Shown in pieces: positions 45,770-55,594 of a stretch of 64,000 nucleotides of DNA. The first letter of the stretch is position 1. Every line of letters starts with the position of its first letter. Below the pieces are notes generated by a model. The model saw only the letters and a list, made by a program, of their open reading frames with translations. It had not been told where the DNA came from and searched no databases. The position numbers and the translations under genes are program-made. The stretch is from Roseburia hominis A2-183 (lineage in GTDB: Bacteria > Bacillota > Clostridia > Lachnospirales > Lachnospiraceae), in NCBI RefSeq assembly GCF_000225345.1, contig NC_015977.1, forward strand, positions 2,277,501 to 2,341,500, written 5' to 3'.

Positions 45770-47429
45770 TTACTCTACTTTTCTTAATATAGCCATATCC
45801 AGGTTACACCAGTCATCAGCACCAGCAACGGAATAAACACCTATTTCCAATGTATTGTTTGTCACAACAATTTCATCTATACTGAAAATATTCCAGTTAA
45901 TATCACTTGTTTCTATCGTGGTATTAAGTTCATCTCCACCATAATTTTTAGCATAAAGCTGCAAAACATCCTGATCCCCGTTAGTCATCGCCCAAACAGA
46001 GAATTGATAAGTTCCATTTGGAATGTTTGTAAATGTTTTATATATCGAGCAGGAATAATCCGCATCATCCCAAAATGTTAATTTATAATTACCGTCATAA
46101 GCGCTTCCATATTCTGTCTTGACCGTATTCGAATCAGTTGTATCGCTCAGCCACACATTCCATCCACTCGGTGAAGTTGTTACTTCATTCTGCTCAAAGT
46201 TGATGTTTGTCAGCAGATTTTCACTTGGCTGATTCAAAACCTTAATAGATTCCAAAGCATTTCCATTAAAGTTAAAAAGCGTCATATTATCCCATGTATT
46301 ACTTGGCGTAACAGTATCGTTCTTATATGCAACTCCCGCTGAAGAAGCATATGTACCGCCTTCCACCGGAACCCATTCCGGCTCCCAATAAAAATATCCA
46401 ATGCCTTTATCATTCGGAACATTCAATATAACCGACTCTAAATCATTCATAAACTGAAACTGTCCTTCCACTGTTGCCGGGTATCCGCCGGTTTCTTCAT
46501 CTCCGCTGATAAAAACATTTCCTACACCATCGCCATCTTCCGTGGTCCATGCATATGCAGTTTCTACAACACATACTTCTTTATCATATGTTGTTGCAAG
46601 ATAGTTTAAATTATATTGCAACCCTTCCATTGTTCCGTGCCACATCGGATAATATGATAGTCCGAACACATCAAAATCAAGATTGGGTGCTTCTTCCAAT
46701 AATCCGCCAAAAAACCATGTATACAATTCATTCTTTCCACCCTGATCCAAATGAAGCACAATCTTTGTATTTGAAGCAGATGAATCCCTGACACCTGAAA
46801 TTGCCGACTGCAAAAGTCCTGCCAGTCCGGAAAAATCCTCATCTGTTCCAATTTCTCCATCTTCATGAAGGATTCCGGAAGATATTTCATTTCCAACCTG
46901 TACCATAATCAGGAACAATTCCCTCTGATGCAAAATTATTCAAAGTTGTTTTCATATATGAATACAATGTTTCTTTCAATTCCGAATATGATAAGTCCTC
47001 CCATGCTTTCGGTTTAATCTGATTTGCCGGGTCAGCCCAAAAATCACTTAAATGAAAATCAATCAGAATATTCATTCCCAAATTTTGGGCTCGTTTTGCA
47101 AGTGCCAGTGTTGTGTCATAATCATTGTTTCCACCACCATATGCATTTCCGTCTTCATCATAGGGATCTACCCATAATTTCAATCTTACATAATTTGCCC
47201 CATTATTATGTAAGATTGTCAAAGCATCATTCGCAACATTATTCTGATAATACTGTGCACCCAAATCTTCCAACATATCCAACGTTGACACATCTACTCC
47301 CCTTATAAAATCATCTGTCTCAACCGCCCCCGTGAGGGTTGATGCCTGCACCGTAACTGTCGATGCGCTTATAAGCTGTACTGCTGCAAGCGCAACTGCC
47401 ATAACTGATAAAAATTTGTTTTTTCTCAT
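45770..47429 (-). pseudogene. Secreted endo-beta-1,4-galactanase (GH53) with C-terminal CBM, frameshifted
   Basis: The frame from 47429 encodes a signal peptide (MRKNKFLSVMAVALAAVQ...VQA) and a GH53 barrel (FIRGVDVSTLDMLEDLG, GANYVRLKLWVDPYDEDG, IDFHLSDFWADPANQIKPKAW) up to EGIVPD. The frame then reads YGTGWK and stops. One extra base at about 46905 restores MVQVGNEISSG, the acid/base segment, in the next frame. That frame runs on through CVVETAYAW (nucleophile) to a CBM61-like domain (about the last 150 residues; NINFEQNEVTTSPSGW, GADDWCNLDMAIL) ending at 45770. The intact paralogue at 50549 reads PSMVQVGNEI at the same place. Either a real pseudogene or a base error. Confidence 0.88.
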
Positions 47430-47567
47430 AGAATCTCCTTTCTACTACAATGTATTTATGGTTAATATCCCTTACAGCCAGTAAGGAATTATCCATCTTG
47501 TTGCATAAGCTGTATATTGATGGAGCAATAGGTATATTAGCTTCCTTTCTCACTAAAAATTGTAATG

Positions 47568-48413
47568 TTATCCTTTAACGCCTCCAGCAACCAATCCATT
47601 CTGAATGAACCTCTGCAGACACATGAATACAATCATAATCGGCAGTGATGAAATAACTGCCGCGGCAGAAAACAGTGTCCAGTGTGCCGCAAACTGATCG
47701 CTGATGAATGACTGCAGCCCCAATGCCAGTGTCATCTTCCCCGGTGTCTGCAAAAAGATGGATGTAATCACATATTCGCTGTAAGTCGCAATGAACGAAA
47801 ATAAAAATATGACTGCCAACTGCGGCATTGCAAGCGGTATAATGATTTTATAGAATACCTGAAACTGATTCGCTCCATCCACCATGGCAGCTTCATCCAG
47901 TTCTACCGGGAGTCCGTCAATATATGATTTCAGCAACCAGATATTATAGGCACTTCCACCTGCCAGCACCAGAATAAGTGCAATACTGTTGTCAACCAAT
48001 CCGAACTGATAGATTAAGATATAATAGCCTGCCACTGCCATACTGTTCGGAAACACCTGTAGCACAAGCAGGGACATTAATCCATACTTTCTTCCAACAA
48101 ACCGAAGCCTGGCAAATGCATACGCTGCCAAGGAAGTAAGAATTAATTGAATGATCGCAACTATGAAGCAAAATTTTAATGAATTCAATACCCAAATTGT
48201 AAAATCGGTTTCCCGAAACAGTGTCACATAATGCTCCACACTGAATTTCTCTGGAAAAAGTGAGGACAGAAAAAAGCTATCTCCTGCTGAAAACGAAGAC
48301 ATTACAATCCATGCAACCGGAAACATCACAACAAGTATCGTAATCCAGATTACAATTCTGCTACCCCACAGGGTTCTCATTTCAGAGGCTGTCATTTTCT
48401 CTTTATATTTCAT
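47568..48413 (-). CDS. ABC transporter permease, MalG-like (galactan oligosaccharide)
   Basis: A 281-residue inner-membrane permease with six helices. The EAA loop, which contacts the ATPase, is visible as VELDEAAMVDGANQFQVFYKIIIPLAMP. The C-terminus IQNGLVAGGVKG is typical of MalG/GanQ proteins. The ATG at 48413 follows AAGGAGG and lies 1 nt beyond the upstream permease stop. No ATPase gene is in the operon, so a shared MsiK/MsmX-like ATPase elsewhere is expected. It works with the permease at 48415 and binding protein at 49334 to import galactooligosaccharides. Confidence 0.92.
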   Translation of the reverse strand: MKYKEKMTASEMRTLWGSRIVIWITILVVMFPVAWIVMSSFSAGDSFFLSSLFPEKFSVEHYVTLFRETDFTIWVLNSLKFCFIVAIIQLILTSLAAYAFARLRFVGRKYGLMSLLVLQVFPNSMAVAGYYILIYQFGLVDNSIALILVLAGGSAYNIWLLKSYIDGLPVELDEAAMVDGANQFQVFYKIIIPLAMPQLAVIFLFSFIATYSEYVITSIFLQTPGKMTLALGLQSFISDQFAAHWTLFSAAAVISSLPIMIVFMCLQRFIQNGLVAGGVKG

Positions 48414-48414
48414 G

Positions 48415-49326
48415 TTAATCAACCTCCTTAAATGCACCAGATAAATGCATATTAATCAGCGTAAAAGTACCGACAATAATAAAAATCAGCACACTAAACG
48501 TAGCAGACAGTTCATATCGGTTCGACCATGTTGTCATTTTATATGTCGTACTTGCAAGAATATCCGTATATCCTGCAAACTGATTATCAACCCTTGCCGG
48601 TCCACCCTGCGTAATCATATAGATATTTCCAAAATTATTAAAATTAGCTGCAAATGAGGAAATCACCAACGGAATAGACAATTTTGTCACCATCGGCAAC
48701 GTAATGCTCTTAAAACACTGAAATTTTGAAGCTCCATCCATTTTCGCTGCCTCATAGTATTCTGCCCCTATTGCCTGTAATCCTCCAAGACAAACATTCA
48801 TCATATAGGGAAATCCAAGCCATACATTTACAATGATCAGTCCTACTCTCGCCCATAATGCATTCGTCAACCACGGTATATTCCATGCAATCCCGATTGC
48901 ATGGAGAAGATTATTAATACCTCCGTACTGCTCATTTAACAATCCCTGCCATGCTAAGATTGCGATGGTAGACGGCAGTGCCCAGGGAACGATAAGAATC
49001 GCCCGATAAATTTTTGACTCCTTCATATGCGGGTTGTTCAACAGAATTGCAAGAATAAGTCCCATTGTATAGGAGCCTGCCGTACTGAATACGGCAAAGC
49101 ATATCGTCCATCCAAGCACTGGAAAAAACACATTCTTTATGCTCCCCGAAAATACGGTCAAGTAATTTACCAGTCCGACAAAGCTGTAATCATTCAAATG
49201 ATACATATTATAGTTTGTAAAAGACAAAATTACCGTATAGATAATCGGCAAGCATGTTACCAACAGTATAGATATCAGTGCCGGTGCCAAATAAGCATAT
49301 GCCATACCATTCTTTTTCTTTTTCAT
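48415..49326 (-). CDS. ABC transporter permease, MalF-like (galactan oligosaccharide)
   Basis: A 303-residue permease with six predicted helices, beginning MKKKKNGMAYAYLAPALISILLV. The EAA loop is EYYEAAKMDGASKFQCFKSITLPMV. It lacks the large periplasmic loop of enterobacterial MalF, as is usual in Firmicutes (GanP-like). The gene starts 7 nt after the solute-binding protein gene and is followed at once by the second permease. Confidence 0.92.
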   Translation of the reverse strand: MKKKKNGMAYAYLAPALISILLVTCLPIIYTVILSFTNYNMYHLNDYSFVGLVNYLTVFSGSIKNVFFPVLGWTICFAVFSTAGSYTMGLILAILLNNPHMKESKIYRAILIVPWALPSTIAILAWQGLLNEQYGGINNLLHAIGIAWNIPWLTNALWARVGLIIVNVWLGFPYMMNVCLGGLQAIGAEYYEAAKMDGASKFQCFKSITLPMVTKLSIPLVISSFAANFNNFGNIYMITQGGPARVDNQFAGYTDILASTTYKMTTWSNRYELSATFSVLIFIIVGTFTLINMHLSGAFKEVD

Positions 49327-49333
49327 ACCATCA

Positions 49334-50536
49334 CTACTTTCCCGAATTCATCAATTCAATTGCTTCTTTCAGCTGGGTAACCATATTATCCGTCGCCTCC
49401 TGCGGTGTTTGTTCCCCTGCCCACATAGACCTGATGTTATTCGTATGAATTGTCCAAAGCTGCCCCATTTCTGAAACAGTCGGCATTGGCTCACCGTTCT
49501 GAATCTGTGCGATAAATGCCTGTGTGTATTCGTTACTTTGTATTTCATCCAATTGCTGGTCTGCAAGCTTTGCCGGTATTCTGTCTCCGGATTCATACAT
49601 ACCCAATGCGCCATTTTCAATTAAGTACTGGATAAAATTCCATGCCTGCTCCTGATTGTTACTGCTGTTGCTTACAAAACTTACCTGAGTTCCTACCGGT
49701 GTCACAAAGGGCTGACCATTGAAAGTCGGCATCTCAGAAATCGCAAACGGTGTTCCTGCAGAAGTAAAGCCATCAATATCCCACGGTCCGCCAATATAAT
49801 AAGCACATTTTCCATTTTGGAAATTGCTTCTTGCAATATCAGCTGTAACATCTGCTGTAAGCAGATTATATTGGTTGCACAAGTCATTGATAAACCCATA
49901 TGCTTCCACAGATCCTTCATTTGCAAGACCAATATCGCTTGTATCATATGCGCCGTCTTTATAATCAAAGATATATCCACCGCATGCTCTCACAAACCCA
50001 AGATCATAATAAATGCTGGTAGCATCAAACTGGACGCCGCCGTTGTCAACCGCCTGCTCTACTAATTCCTCCCATGTTGCCGGAATTTCTGAAACCATAT
50101 CTGTATTATAAAATAATGCTGTTGTCTCTACCGAGAGCGGAGCTGCATACCTTTTTCCATCTACATAACATGCCTGAATGGCTGCATCCGAAAAATCACT
50201 ATCCGTATATAAATTCTGTGGCACTTCTGCCGTAAGACCTGCATTCACATAATCTGCAAGCTGATCATTTGGAATTCCCACAACTGCATCCGGTCCCGAA
50301 GAACTTTTTACTGCCTGCGCAAACTGCTGGACTGACGGTGACTGATGGATTACTTCTACCTCATAACCGTTCTGTTCTCCCCATTCATCTGCATATTGTT
50401 GTATGGTATCCACTTCCACGCTCATATTTGTCCAAATAACGAGTTTGGAATCTGCTGTTCCCAGATTGCCGCATCCTGACAGCATTCCTGCTGTCGTGAG
50501 TACCACAAGCATCGATAACATGATTTTTTTCTTCAT
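49334..50536 (-). CDS. Extracellular solute-binding lipoprotein (MalE/CycB-like)
   Basis: A 400-residue sugar-binding lipoprotein. The signal peptide ends in the lipobox LSGCG (Cys near residue 22). The mature part begins with KLVIWTNMSVEVDTIQQYADEWGEQNG, followed by GPDAVVGIPNDQLADYVNAGL and the MalE-like PFAISEMPTFNGQPFVTPVGTQVSFV. It lies between the intracellular GH53 gene (12 nt) and the permeases, so the ligand is probably a beta-1,4-galactooligosaccharide released at the surface. Confidence 0.92.
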   Translation of the reverse strand: MKKKIMLSMLVVLTTAGMLSGCGNLGTADSKLVIWTNMSVEVDTIQQYADEWGEQNGYEVEVIHQSPSVQQFAQAVKSSSGPDAVVGIPNDQLADYVNAGLTAEVPQNLYTDSDFSDAAIQACYVDGKRYAAPLSVETTALFYNTDMVSEIPATWEELVEQAVDNGGVQFDATSIYYDLGFVRACGGYIFDYKDGAYDTSDIGLANEGSVEAYGFINDLCNQYNLLTADVTADIARSNFQNGKCAYYIGGPWDIDGFTSAGTPFAISEMPTFNGQPFVTPVGTQVSFVSNSSNNQEQAWNFIQYLIENGALGMYESGDRIPAKLADQQLDEIQSNEYTQAFIAQIQNGEPMPTVSEMGQLWTIHTNNIRSMWAGEQTPQEATDNMVTQLKEAIELMNSGK

Positions 50537-50548
50537 GAACTTTTCCTC

Positions 50549-51622
50549 CTACATTGTTTTCATATTTACTAATGCACTGTTCGCATTCCCCTTTTCATCA
50601 AACAACGCCATATTCGCCATTGCATTTCCTGCTGTTTCTGTCTCTTTCATATATATGCTTCCGCTTTTGCTCGCCCATGTGCAGCCTTCTACTGGCAGCC
50701 ATGCCGGTTCCCAGTAAAAGACACCGATTCCCCTTGCACCCTTTACTTTTCTTACAGTTGCAAATAAATCTCTTAAAAAAGCTTCTTGTCCTTCCTGTGT
50801 TGCCGGATACCCGGTCATCTCCGCATGTTCCTTGGAATACACAATACCGTTACAGCCAAACGTTTCCGTTGTATAGCCTATGGATGTCTCTGCCACCAGC
50901 ACATCCTTATCATACCTGCTGCTGATATCATCCATATTGTCTAAAAGCTTATTTAAGCTTCCGTTCCAGTGCGGATAATACGACATTCCTATCACATCAT
51001 AATCCAATCTGTAGGGAGCAATCCGATCAAACCATTGCCGGTACATCTCGTTGTCCGTTCCAAAATCAAGATGCAGTACTATTTTAGCTTCTGGGCATTC
51101 CTCCCTCACTCCTTTGATGCCTGCCCAAAGAAGTCCTGCCATGCTTTCCGACCGGTCTACATATCCATCTGGCCAAAGCAGTCCTTTCGTAATCTCATTT
51201 CCAACCTGCACCATTGACGGAACGAGTTTTCGATTTTTCAGTGCCTTTAATGTATCAACGGTATGCAAATATACCGCAGTTTCGAGTGCTTCACCCGTTA
51301 ATTTCCTCCACGCTTTTGGTTTTATCTGTTTTGCGGGATCTGCCCAAAAATCACTATAATGGAAGTCCAGCATAAAATCCATTCCACTTTCCACCGTTCT
51401 TTTTGCGATTCCAATAGTCGTCTGCAGATCATTTCCACCACCTCCATAGGAATTTCCTTTCTCATCATAGGGATCTGGCCATATTCGGATTCGTACCATA
51501 TTAGTTCCACACTCTTTCAGTAGATGAAACAGATCTTCCTCTTTTTCATTCAGCCGATATGTCGCTCCACTATGCTCCAATTCCTTAATCATGGAAATGT
51601 CCATGCCTTTTATAAATTCCAT
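50549..51622 (-). CDS. Arabinogalactan endo-beta-1,4-galactanase, GH53 (no signal peptide)
   Basis: A 357-residue GH53 enzyme beginning EFIKGMDISMIKELEHSG, with VRIRIWPDPYDEKG, LDFHYSDFWADPAKQIKPKAW, acid/base Glu in MVQVGNEITKG and nucleophile Glu in VLVAETSIGYT. There is no signal peptide, so it should act inside the cell on imported oligosaccharides, whereas the frameshifted secreted copy would act on polymer. It begins 3 nt after the lipoprotein gene and is followed by the ABC binding protein. Confidence 0.93.
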   Translation of the reverse strand: MEFIKGMDISMIKELEHSGATYRLNEKEEDLFHLLKECGTNMVRIRIWPDPYDEKGNSYGGGGNDLQTTIGIAKRTVESGMDFMLDFHYSDFWADPAKQIKPKAWRKLTGEALETAVYLHTVDTLKALKNRKLVPSMVQVGNEITKGLLWPDGYVDRSESMAGLLWAGIKGVREECPEAKIVLHLDFGTDNEMYRQWFDRIAPYRLDYDVIGMSYYPHWNGSLNKLLDNMDDISSRYDKDVLVAETSIGYTTETFGCNGIVYSKEHAEMTGYPATQEGQEAFLRDLFATVRKVKGARGIGVFYWEPAWLPVEGCTWASKSGSIYMKETETAGNAMANMALFDEKGNANSALVNMKTM

Positions 51623-51625
51623 TCT

Positions 51626-52183
51626 TTACTCCTTCACAAGTGTCAAATCATCAATGGTTCCCCAGCCACCCGGAGCTGTTGAAACACGAATACCTACCGT
51701 AATTTTTCCATCTGTCGGCGTAATCCCGGAAAGCTCTGCCGTGTACCAGTTTACATATCCATTCAGCTCACCATCGACCTTCACTTCTTCGCCATCAACA
51801 ATCGCATAAAAATATGCCTGCGCATTTTCATCACCTGCAGCCTCTCCCTGAATGTGTGCAGTTAGTTTATAAGAACCGTCCTCCAATCCGCTTACTGTCT
51901 GTTCTGCTGAAAAATTCACATTGCTGCTTCCCGAATAAAAATGTAAAGACTGTACACCTTCAAAACAGTCTGTTTCACGGTCATACACATCCAGTTCCTC
52001 TGTAACGTCATCAATGTTTGTTACCGTCCATCCGGTAAAATCTGCTTCCTCAAAACTACCGTTTACCAAATAGTTTCCATTCGCATCTGCGGTTGCAGTC
52101 TTAGCTGCATCAGCCCCTCCACAACCTACCAGTGATGCCATCATCCCTGCTACCAAGAGCATTCCTGCCATTCTCTTCTTCAT
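51626..52183 (-). CDS. CBM-containing lipoprotein (beta-1,4-galactan binding, CBM61-like)
   Basis: A 185-residue surface lipoprotein: signal MKKRMAGMLLVAGMMASLVGCGG with the lipobox Cys near 21, then a single beta-sandwich (NYLVNGSFEEADFTGWTVTN, SLHFYSGSSNVNFSAEQTVSG, APGGWGTIDDLTLVKE). The GSFE..GW start and WGTIDDL end match the CBM domain at the C-terminus of the secreted GH53. It has no catalytic domain and probably captures galactan at the cell surface. First gene of the operon; candidate operators lie just upstream. Confidence 0.85.
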   Translation of the reverse strand: MKKRMAGMLLVAGMMASLVGCGGADAAKTATADANGNYLVNGSFEEADFTGWTVTNIDDVTEELDVYDRETDCFEGVQSLHFYSGSSNVNFSAEQTVSGLEDGSYKLTAHIQGEAAGDENAQAYFYAIVDGEEVKVDGELNGYVNWYTAELSGITPTDGKITVGIRVSTAPGGWGTIDDLTLVKE

Positions 52184-52210
52184 AAGCTTTCTCCTTTTCT
52201 TTTCTCAATC

Positions 52211-52243
52211 AATTATTTACTTATTTTTAGGTAAATTATTTAC
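52211..52243 (-). promoter_or_regulatory. Candidate LacI operator of the galactan operon
   Basis: GTAAATTATTTAC (52231-52243) is a perfect 13 bp palindrome about 48 bp before the lipoprotein start. A second ATTATTTACTT half-like copy lies at 52212-52222. A related site precedes the lacI-type gene. Confidence 0.55.
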
Positions 52244-52354
52244 TTGTTCAGATTGTATCATTCTTACACACAAATTTCAATAGAGACATATTATTTTGCA
52301 CTATATTAACAATTTTTGCATTCTATTTTTGTGCATATTATCCATTTACAGAAA

Positions 52355-52388
52355 CAAAAAAAGATGCCATGTTTTCTGGCATCTCTTT
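52355..52388 (-). terminator. Rho-independent terminator of the LacI gene
   Basis: GATGCCA-TGTTTTC-TGGCATC with A tract before and T tract after; on the minus strand it follows the regulator stop by a few bases and ends TTTTTTTG. Confidence 0.88.
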
Positions 52389-52392
52389 TATT

Positions 52393-53376
52393 CTAACAAC
52401 TCTTTCGAAAAATCGGAATTCCATTCACAAAAACCAATTTCGTCACTCTGCCCCCATACAGCACCCGATTCCTCAGCAAATCCAATGCTGTCTCGCAAAT
52501 ACAGGGAATATCTATATGAATGGTCGTAAGTGGTGGAGACATGTATTTTGCTATATTTAAATCATTGATGCTGAATATTGCCATCTGCTCTGGAACCAAA
52601 ACTCCCTCTTCATTCAATGCCTGCAGCACTCCGACCGCCAATGTGTCGCTTGCAATACAGAGTGCCGTCGGTAATGCTTTCTTTTTTAACAACTCCTTTC
52701 CCATACGATATCCGTCATCTACCGTAAACTTCTCTGAAATCAGAATATAATCTTCATTCAGACAACCGTAATAAGCTGTGCTTTGTCGAAAAGACCATTC
52801 CCTGATATCCATAGCCGGTTTCCCCGTATCAATGTTTCGGTCACTTCCTCCAATAAAACCAATAGATTTATGTCCTTTTTCAATAAAATAATCAACCATC
52901 TGCGTCACAAATGAATCCATGTTCGGCTTTACCGCATCAAACAGTTTTTCATCCGGCGAAGTTCCAATAAATACACCTTTTTTACATATCTTATAGAGCT
53001 TATTAATTTCTTTCCTGGCAAGCCAGCCAACTGCAATAAAAGCATTCAAATCCTTCGGAATCGCATCCATTCCGTCATTACGGTCATAAATGCTTAACTG
53101 AATATTCATCTTCTTTGCCTGTTTGATAATCTCTTCTCTGACCCCACGATAAAAATCATCCTCCAGTTCATCCTTATTATCTGTAAAGTATAATAAGGCG
53201 ACATTTTCGATTTTAGGATAAATAACTCTTTTTTTATATCCAAGTTTTTCTGCTGTTGAAAAAATTGCATCCCTTGTCTCATCACTGACCGATATTCCTT
53301 CATCATAATTCAGCACTCTGGAAACTGCTGCACTAGAGACACCTACAATCTCTGCAATTTCTTTTATTGTTGCCAT
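52393..53376 (-). CDS. LacI family transcriptional regulator of the galactan operon
   Basis: A 327-residue regulator: helix-turn-helix ATIKEIAEIVGVSSAAVSRVLN, hinge helix region FSTAEKLGYKK, and a periplasmic-binding-protein-like sensor domain (IGFIGGSDRN, PTALCIASDTLAVGVLQALNEEG, SINDLNIAKYMSPPLTTIHID). It lies directly upstream of the galactan genes on the same strand, with a terminator between. It is expected to repress them and itself through the GTAAAT-type palindromes, released by galactose or a galactobiose-like inducer. Confidence 0.92.
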   Translation of the reverse strand: MATIKEIAEIVGVSSAAVSRVLNYDEGISVSDETRDAIFSTAEKLGYKKRVIYPKIENVALLYFTDNKDELEDDFYRGVREEIIKQAKKMNIQLSIYDRNDGMDAIPKDLNAFIAVGWLARKEINKLYKICKKGVFIGTSPDEKLFDAVKPNMDSFVTQMVDYFIEKGHKSIGFIGGSDRNIDTGKPAMDIREWSFRQSTAYYGCLNEDYILISEKFTVDDGYRMGKELLKKKALPTALCIASDTLAVGVLQALNEEGVLVPEQMAIFSINDLNIAKYMSPPLTTIHIDIPCICETALDLLRNRVLYGGRVTKLVFVNGIPIFRKSC

Positions 53377-53421
53377 TCCTACTTCTCCATTTCTCCAAGT
53401 TATATGTTTTCACACTTCCAA

Positions 53422-53434
53422 GTAATTATTTTAC
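53422..53434 (-). promoter_or_regulatory. Candidate LacI autoregulatory operator
   Basis: GTAATTATTTTAC (53422-53434) is an imperfect version of the palindrome at 52231, 46 bp before the regulator's start codon. Confidence 0.45.
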
Positions 53435-53639
53435 ATAATTTTTTTACCTTGTCAAATATACTAAAACATAACTTTATATCTCTAAAAATCACTGCTTTCA
53501 TATAGTGATGCAACTAATTCTTTTGAGTATAAATAAAAAAACATTTTCAAATATTTACTGTCAAAAGTATCTCTTTACTCAGGTCCTTTATCCAAAGCAA
53601 TCCTGACATTTTTCTTCCTCCTGTTCTTTTGAAAATAAA

Positions 53640-53680
53640 AAAGGCAGTACCTATTTCATCTCTAAAATAAGTACCGCCTC
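53640..53680 (-). terminator. Rho-independent terminator downstream of recombinase 1
   Basis: GGCAGTACCTATTT (53643-53656) and AAATAAGTACCGCC (53665-53678) pair with G-U; on the minus strand CTGCCTTTTTTATTTTC follows. The 53435-53640 stretch holds no recognisable gene. Confidence 0.75.
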
Positions 53681-53786
53681 ACATATTCATCTGCTATTTA
53701 CTTTTATTTCCTCCTCTCTTTTTTGCTCAAATCACCCAAAAATCTCTTTTTTGCACCTATGCATCTATAAAAACGGGGAAAAAAAT

Positions 53787-53849
53787 AGGGCAAAAACTGG
53801 TCATTTTTCGTTCCAATTTTTGCCCTCAAACCACAACATCTTGTGGTTT
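53787..53849. repeat. Two palindromes beside recombinase 1 (possible att site)
   Basis: GGGCAAAAACTGG pairs with CCAATTTTTGCCC (53787-53825, one bulge), and AAACCACAA-CATC-TTGTGGTTT (53828-53849) is a perfect 9 bp-stem palindrome. Both lie within 80 bp of the recombinase stop, a common attachment-site position for serine integrases. Confidence 0.4.
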
Positions 53850-53865
53850 AACATGCCTATTTTTC

Positions 53866-55542
53866 TCATTTCCCACAATACTGCATCAGAACCACCGACT
53901 CAACGGTATTACCTTTTTCCCACAAGAGCCGCCTTACCTCTTGTCCATCACGATATATCGGGAAATTAAACTCTATCGACTTCAAAGGCATCTCTGACTC
54001 TCCATTAGGATATATCTGAATTTCCTTTATTAGATAAGTTATAAGGCTTTTCTTTTCCTCGTCACTTATTATATCATAGAGCTTTCCGAAATTCAGCATA
54101 AGCTTGTAAATATTGTCCATAGTAATTGCTTCCATTTCGATAGAACTTCTTCTCAGCTTTGCATCTTCAATCCGTTCTTCCAACTCGACAATCGTATCAT
54201 ACAATCCATCAAGCCTTAATGTCATGTCGTGGATTTTTCTTTCTCTGAAACGAGCATCAATAGGCAGATTATCAATCTCTCGCTCCAGACGGGCTTTATT
54301 CAAATCTACTTCTTTCAGCTTGCTCTCATAATTGGCAAGTTCCTTATCAATAGCAGTGGTATCAGTCTGTACGCCAATACGCTTTTCTATCTCTTTTGCA
54401 AAATATTTATCACTTACCAATTCTTTAACAGCTTCAATTACAAGTGGTTCAATGTCTGTTTTTCTAAGCGATGCCTTGTAATCACAATGATGCCCTCGCT
54501 CCTGCTTGTTCCTACCGCAGATATAATAGTAAACTTCTTTGTATGTGCCATCTTTATTCGTCCACGCATGTTTATTCGTATACATTGAGCTTCCACAAAT
54601 AGGACACTTTAATATTCCCGTCAACAGATGCGACCTGTCCTTACCTATTTTGGACGGCTGCTTAATTCCTGTTGCCATACGTTTTGTGTAAGCTTTTTGC
54701 CATAATTCTTCGCTAACTATTCCTTCGTGTTGTCCATCTTCCAGAATATAATCATCTGTATGAACCTGCTTATATTCATTTTTTGTGCCTTTTACCTTTT
54801 CTCGTGTTCTCCTGCCATAAGCAATCTTGCCACAATAGACAGGATTATCTAATATCAACCGTATGAAATGGCTGCTCCAAGTTTCTAATGTTCCATTCTG
54901 ACGGGGTATCTTTTTTATTCCTTGCAAATTAAGATATTTTGCGACTCCGCCAAGCCCTATGTCTGAATTGGCAAACTTATCAAATATAATTCGAATTGCT
55001 TCAGCTTCGGTTTCTTCTATTAAGAGCTGATTGTCTTTCAGATAATATCCATACGGAGCAAAACCGCCATTCCAACCTCCCTGTCTTGCTTTTTCTCTGC
55101 GTCCGTTCATTGTCTGTTCAATGATATTTTCTCTTTCAATTTCTGCAACCGCAGATAATACAGAAATTAAAAGCTTTCCGCTTGTCTGTGATGAGTCAAT
55201 ACCTTCCTCAATACAAATGAGATTTATTCCATACGACTGCACAAACTCCAATGAATTTAGAATATCTGCCGCATTTCTTCCAAATCGTGAAAGTTTATAA
55301 ACCAGAATATAATCTATCTCCAATCCGTTCTTTATATCAGAAAGCATCTTCTTAAAAGCAGGTCTCCCCTCAATAGATTTTCCCGATTTACCTGCATCTT
55401 CATATATACCAACAATCTCCATTTCCTCTCTGTCAGCAAATCGTTTCAGGCTATTCTTCTGCCCTTCAAGGCTATATCCGTCCACCTGCATTTCAGTACT
55501 TACTCTCGGATATAGAACACATTTCTTTCCTTCTCTGTTCAT
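53866..55542 (-). CDS. Large serine recombinase (integrase), 558 aa
   Basis: A complete large serine recombinase for element integration and excision. The catalytic domain starts CVLYPRVSTEMQVDGYSLEGQ (Ser about 15), with VYKLSRFGRNAADILN and SAVAEIERENIIEQTMNGR. The recombinase domain (GFAPYGYYLKDNQLLIEETEAEAIRIIFD), the zinc ribbon CPICGSSM...CGRNK...HHC and a long coiled coil (about 380-480) follow, as in Tn4451/phiC31-type enzymes. GGAGGTGG precedes the ATG. It ends a minus-strand string of element genes; terminator and palindromes downstream suggest the element edge is near 53.7 kb. Confidence 0.93.
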   Translation of the reverse strand: MNREGKKCVLYPRVSTEMQVDGYSLEGQKNSLKRFADREEMEIVGIYEDAGKSGKSIEGRPAFKKMLSDIKNGLEIDYILVYKLSRFGRNAADILNSLEFVQSYGINLICIEEGIDSSQTSGKLLISVLSAVAEIERENIIEQTMNGRREKARQGGWNGGFAPYGYYLKDNQLLIEETEAEAIRIIFDKFANSDIGLGGVAKYLNLQGIKKIPRQNGTLETWSSHFIRLILDNPVYCGKIAYGRRTREKVKGTKNEYKQVHTDDYILEDGQHEGIVSEELWQKAYTKRMATGIKQPSKIGKDRSHLLTGILKCPICGSSMYTNKHAWTNKDGTYKEVYYYICGRNKQERGHHCDYKASLRKTDIEPLVIEAVKELVSDKYFAKEIEKRIGVQTDTTAIDKELANYESKLKEVDLNKARLEREIDNLPIDARFRERKIHDMTLRLDGLYDTIVELEERIEDAKLRRSSIEMEAITMDNIYKLMLNFGKLYDIISDEEKKSLITYLIKEIQIYPNGESEMPLKSIEFNFPIYRDGQEVRRLLWEKGNTVESVVLMQYCGK

Positions 55543-55594
55543 CGTACCACCTCCATAAATTTATAGGGAAATGTGATATGTAAGGCTGCGTAAC

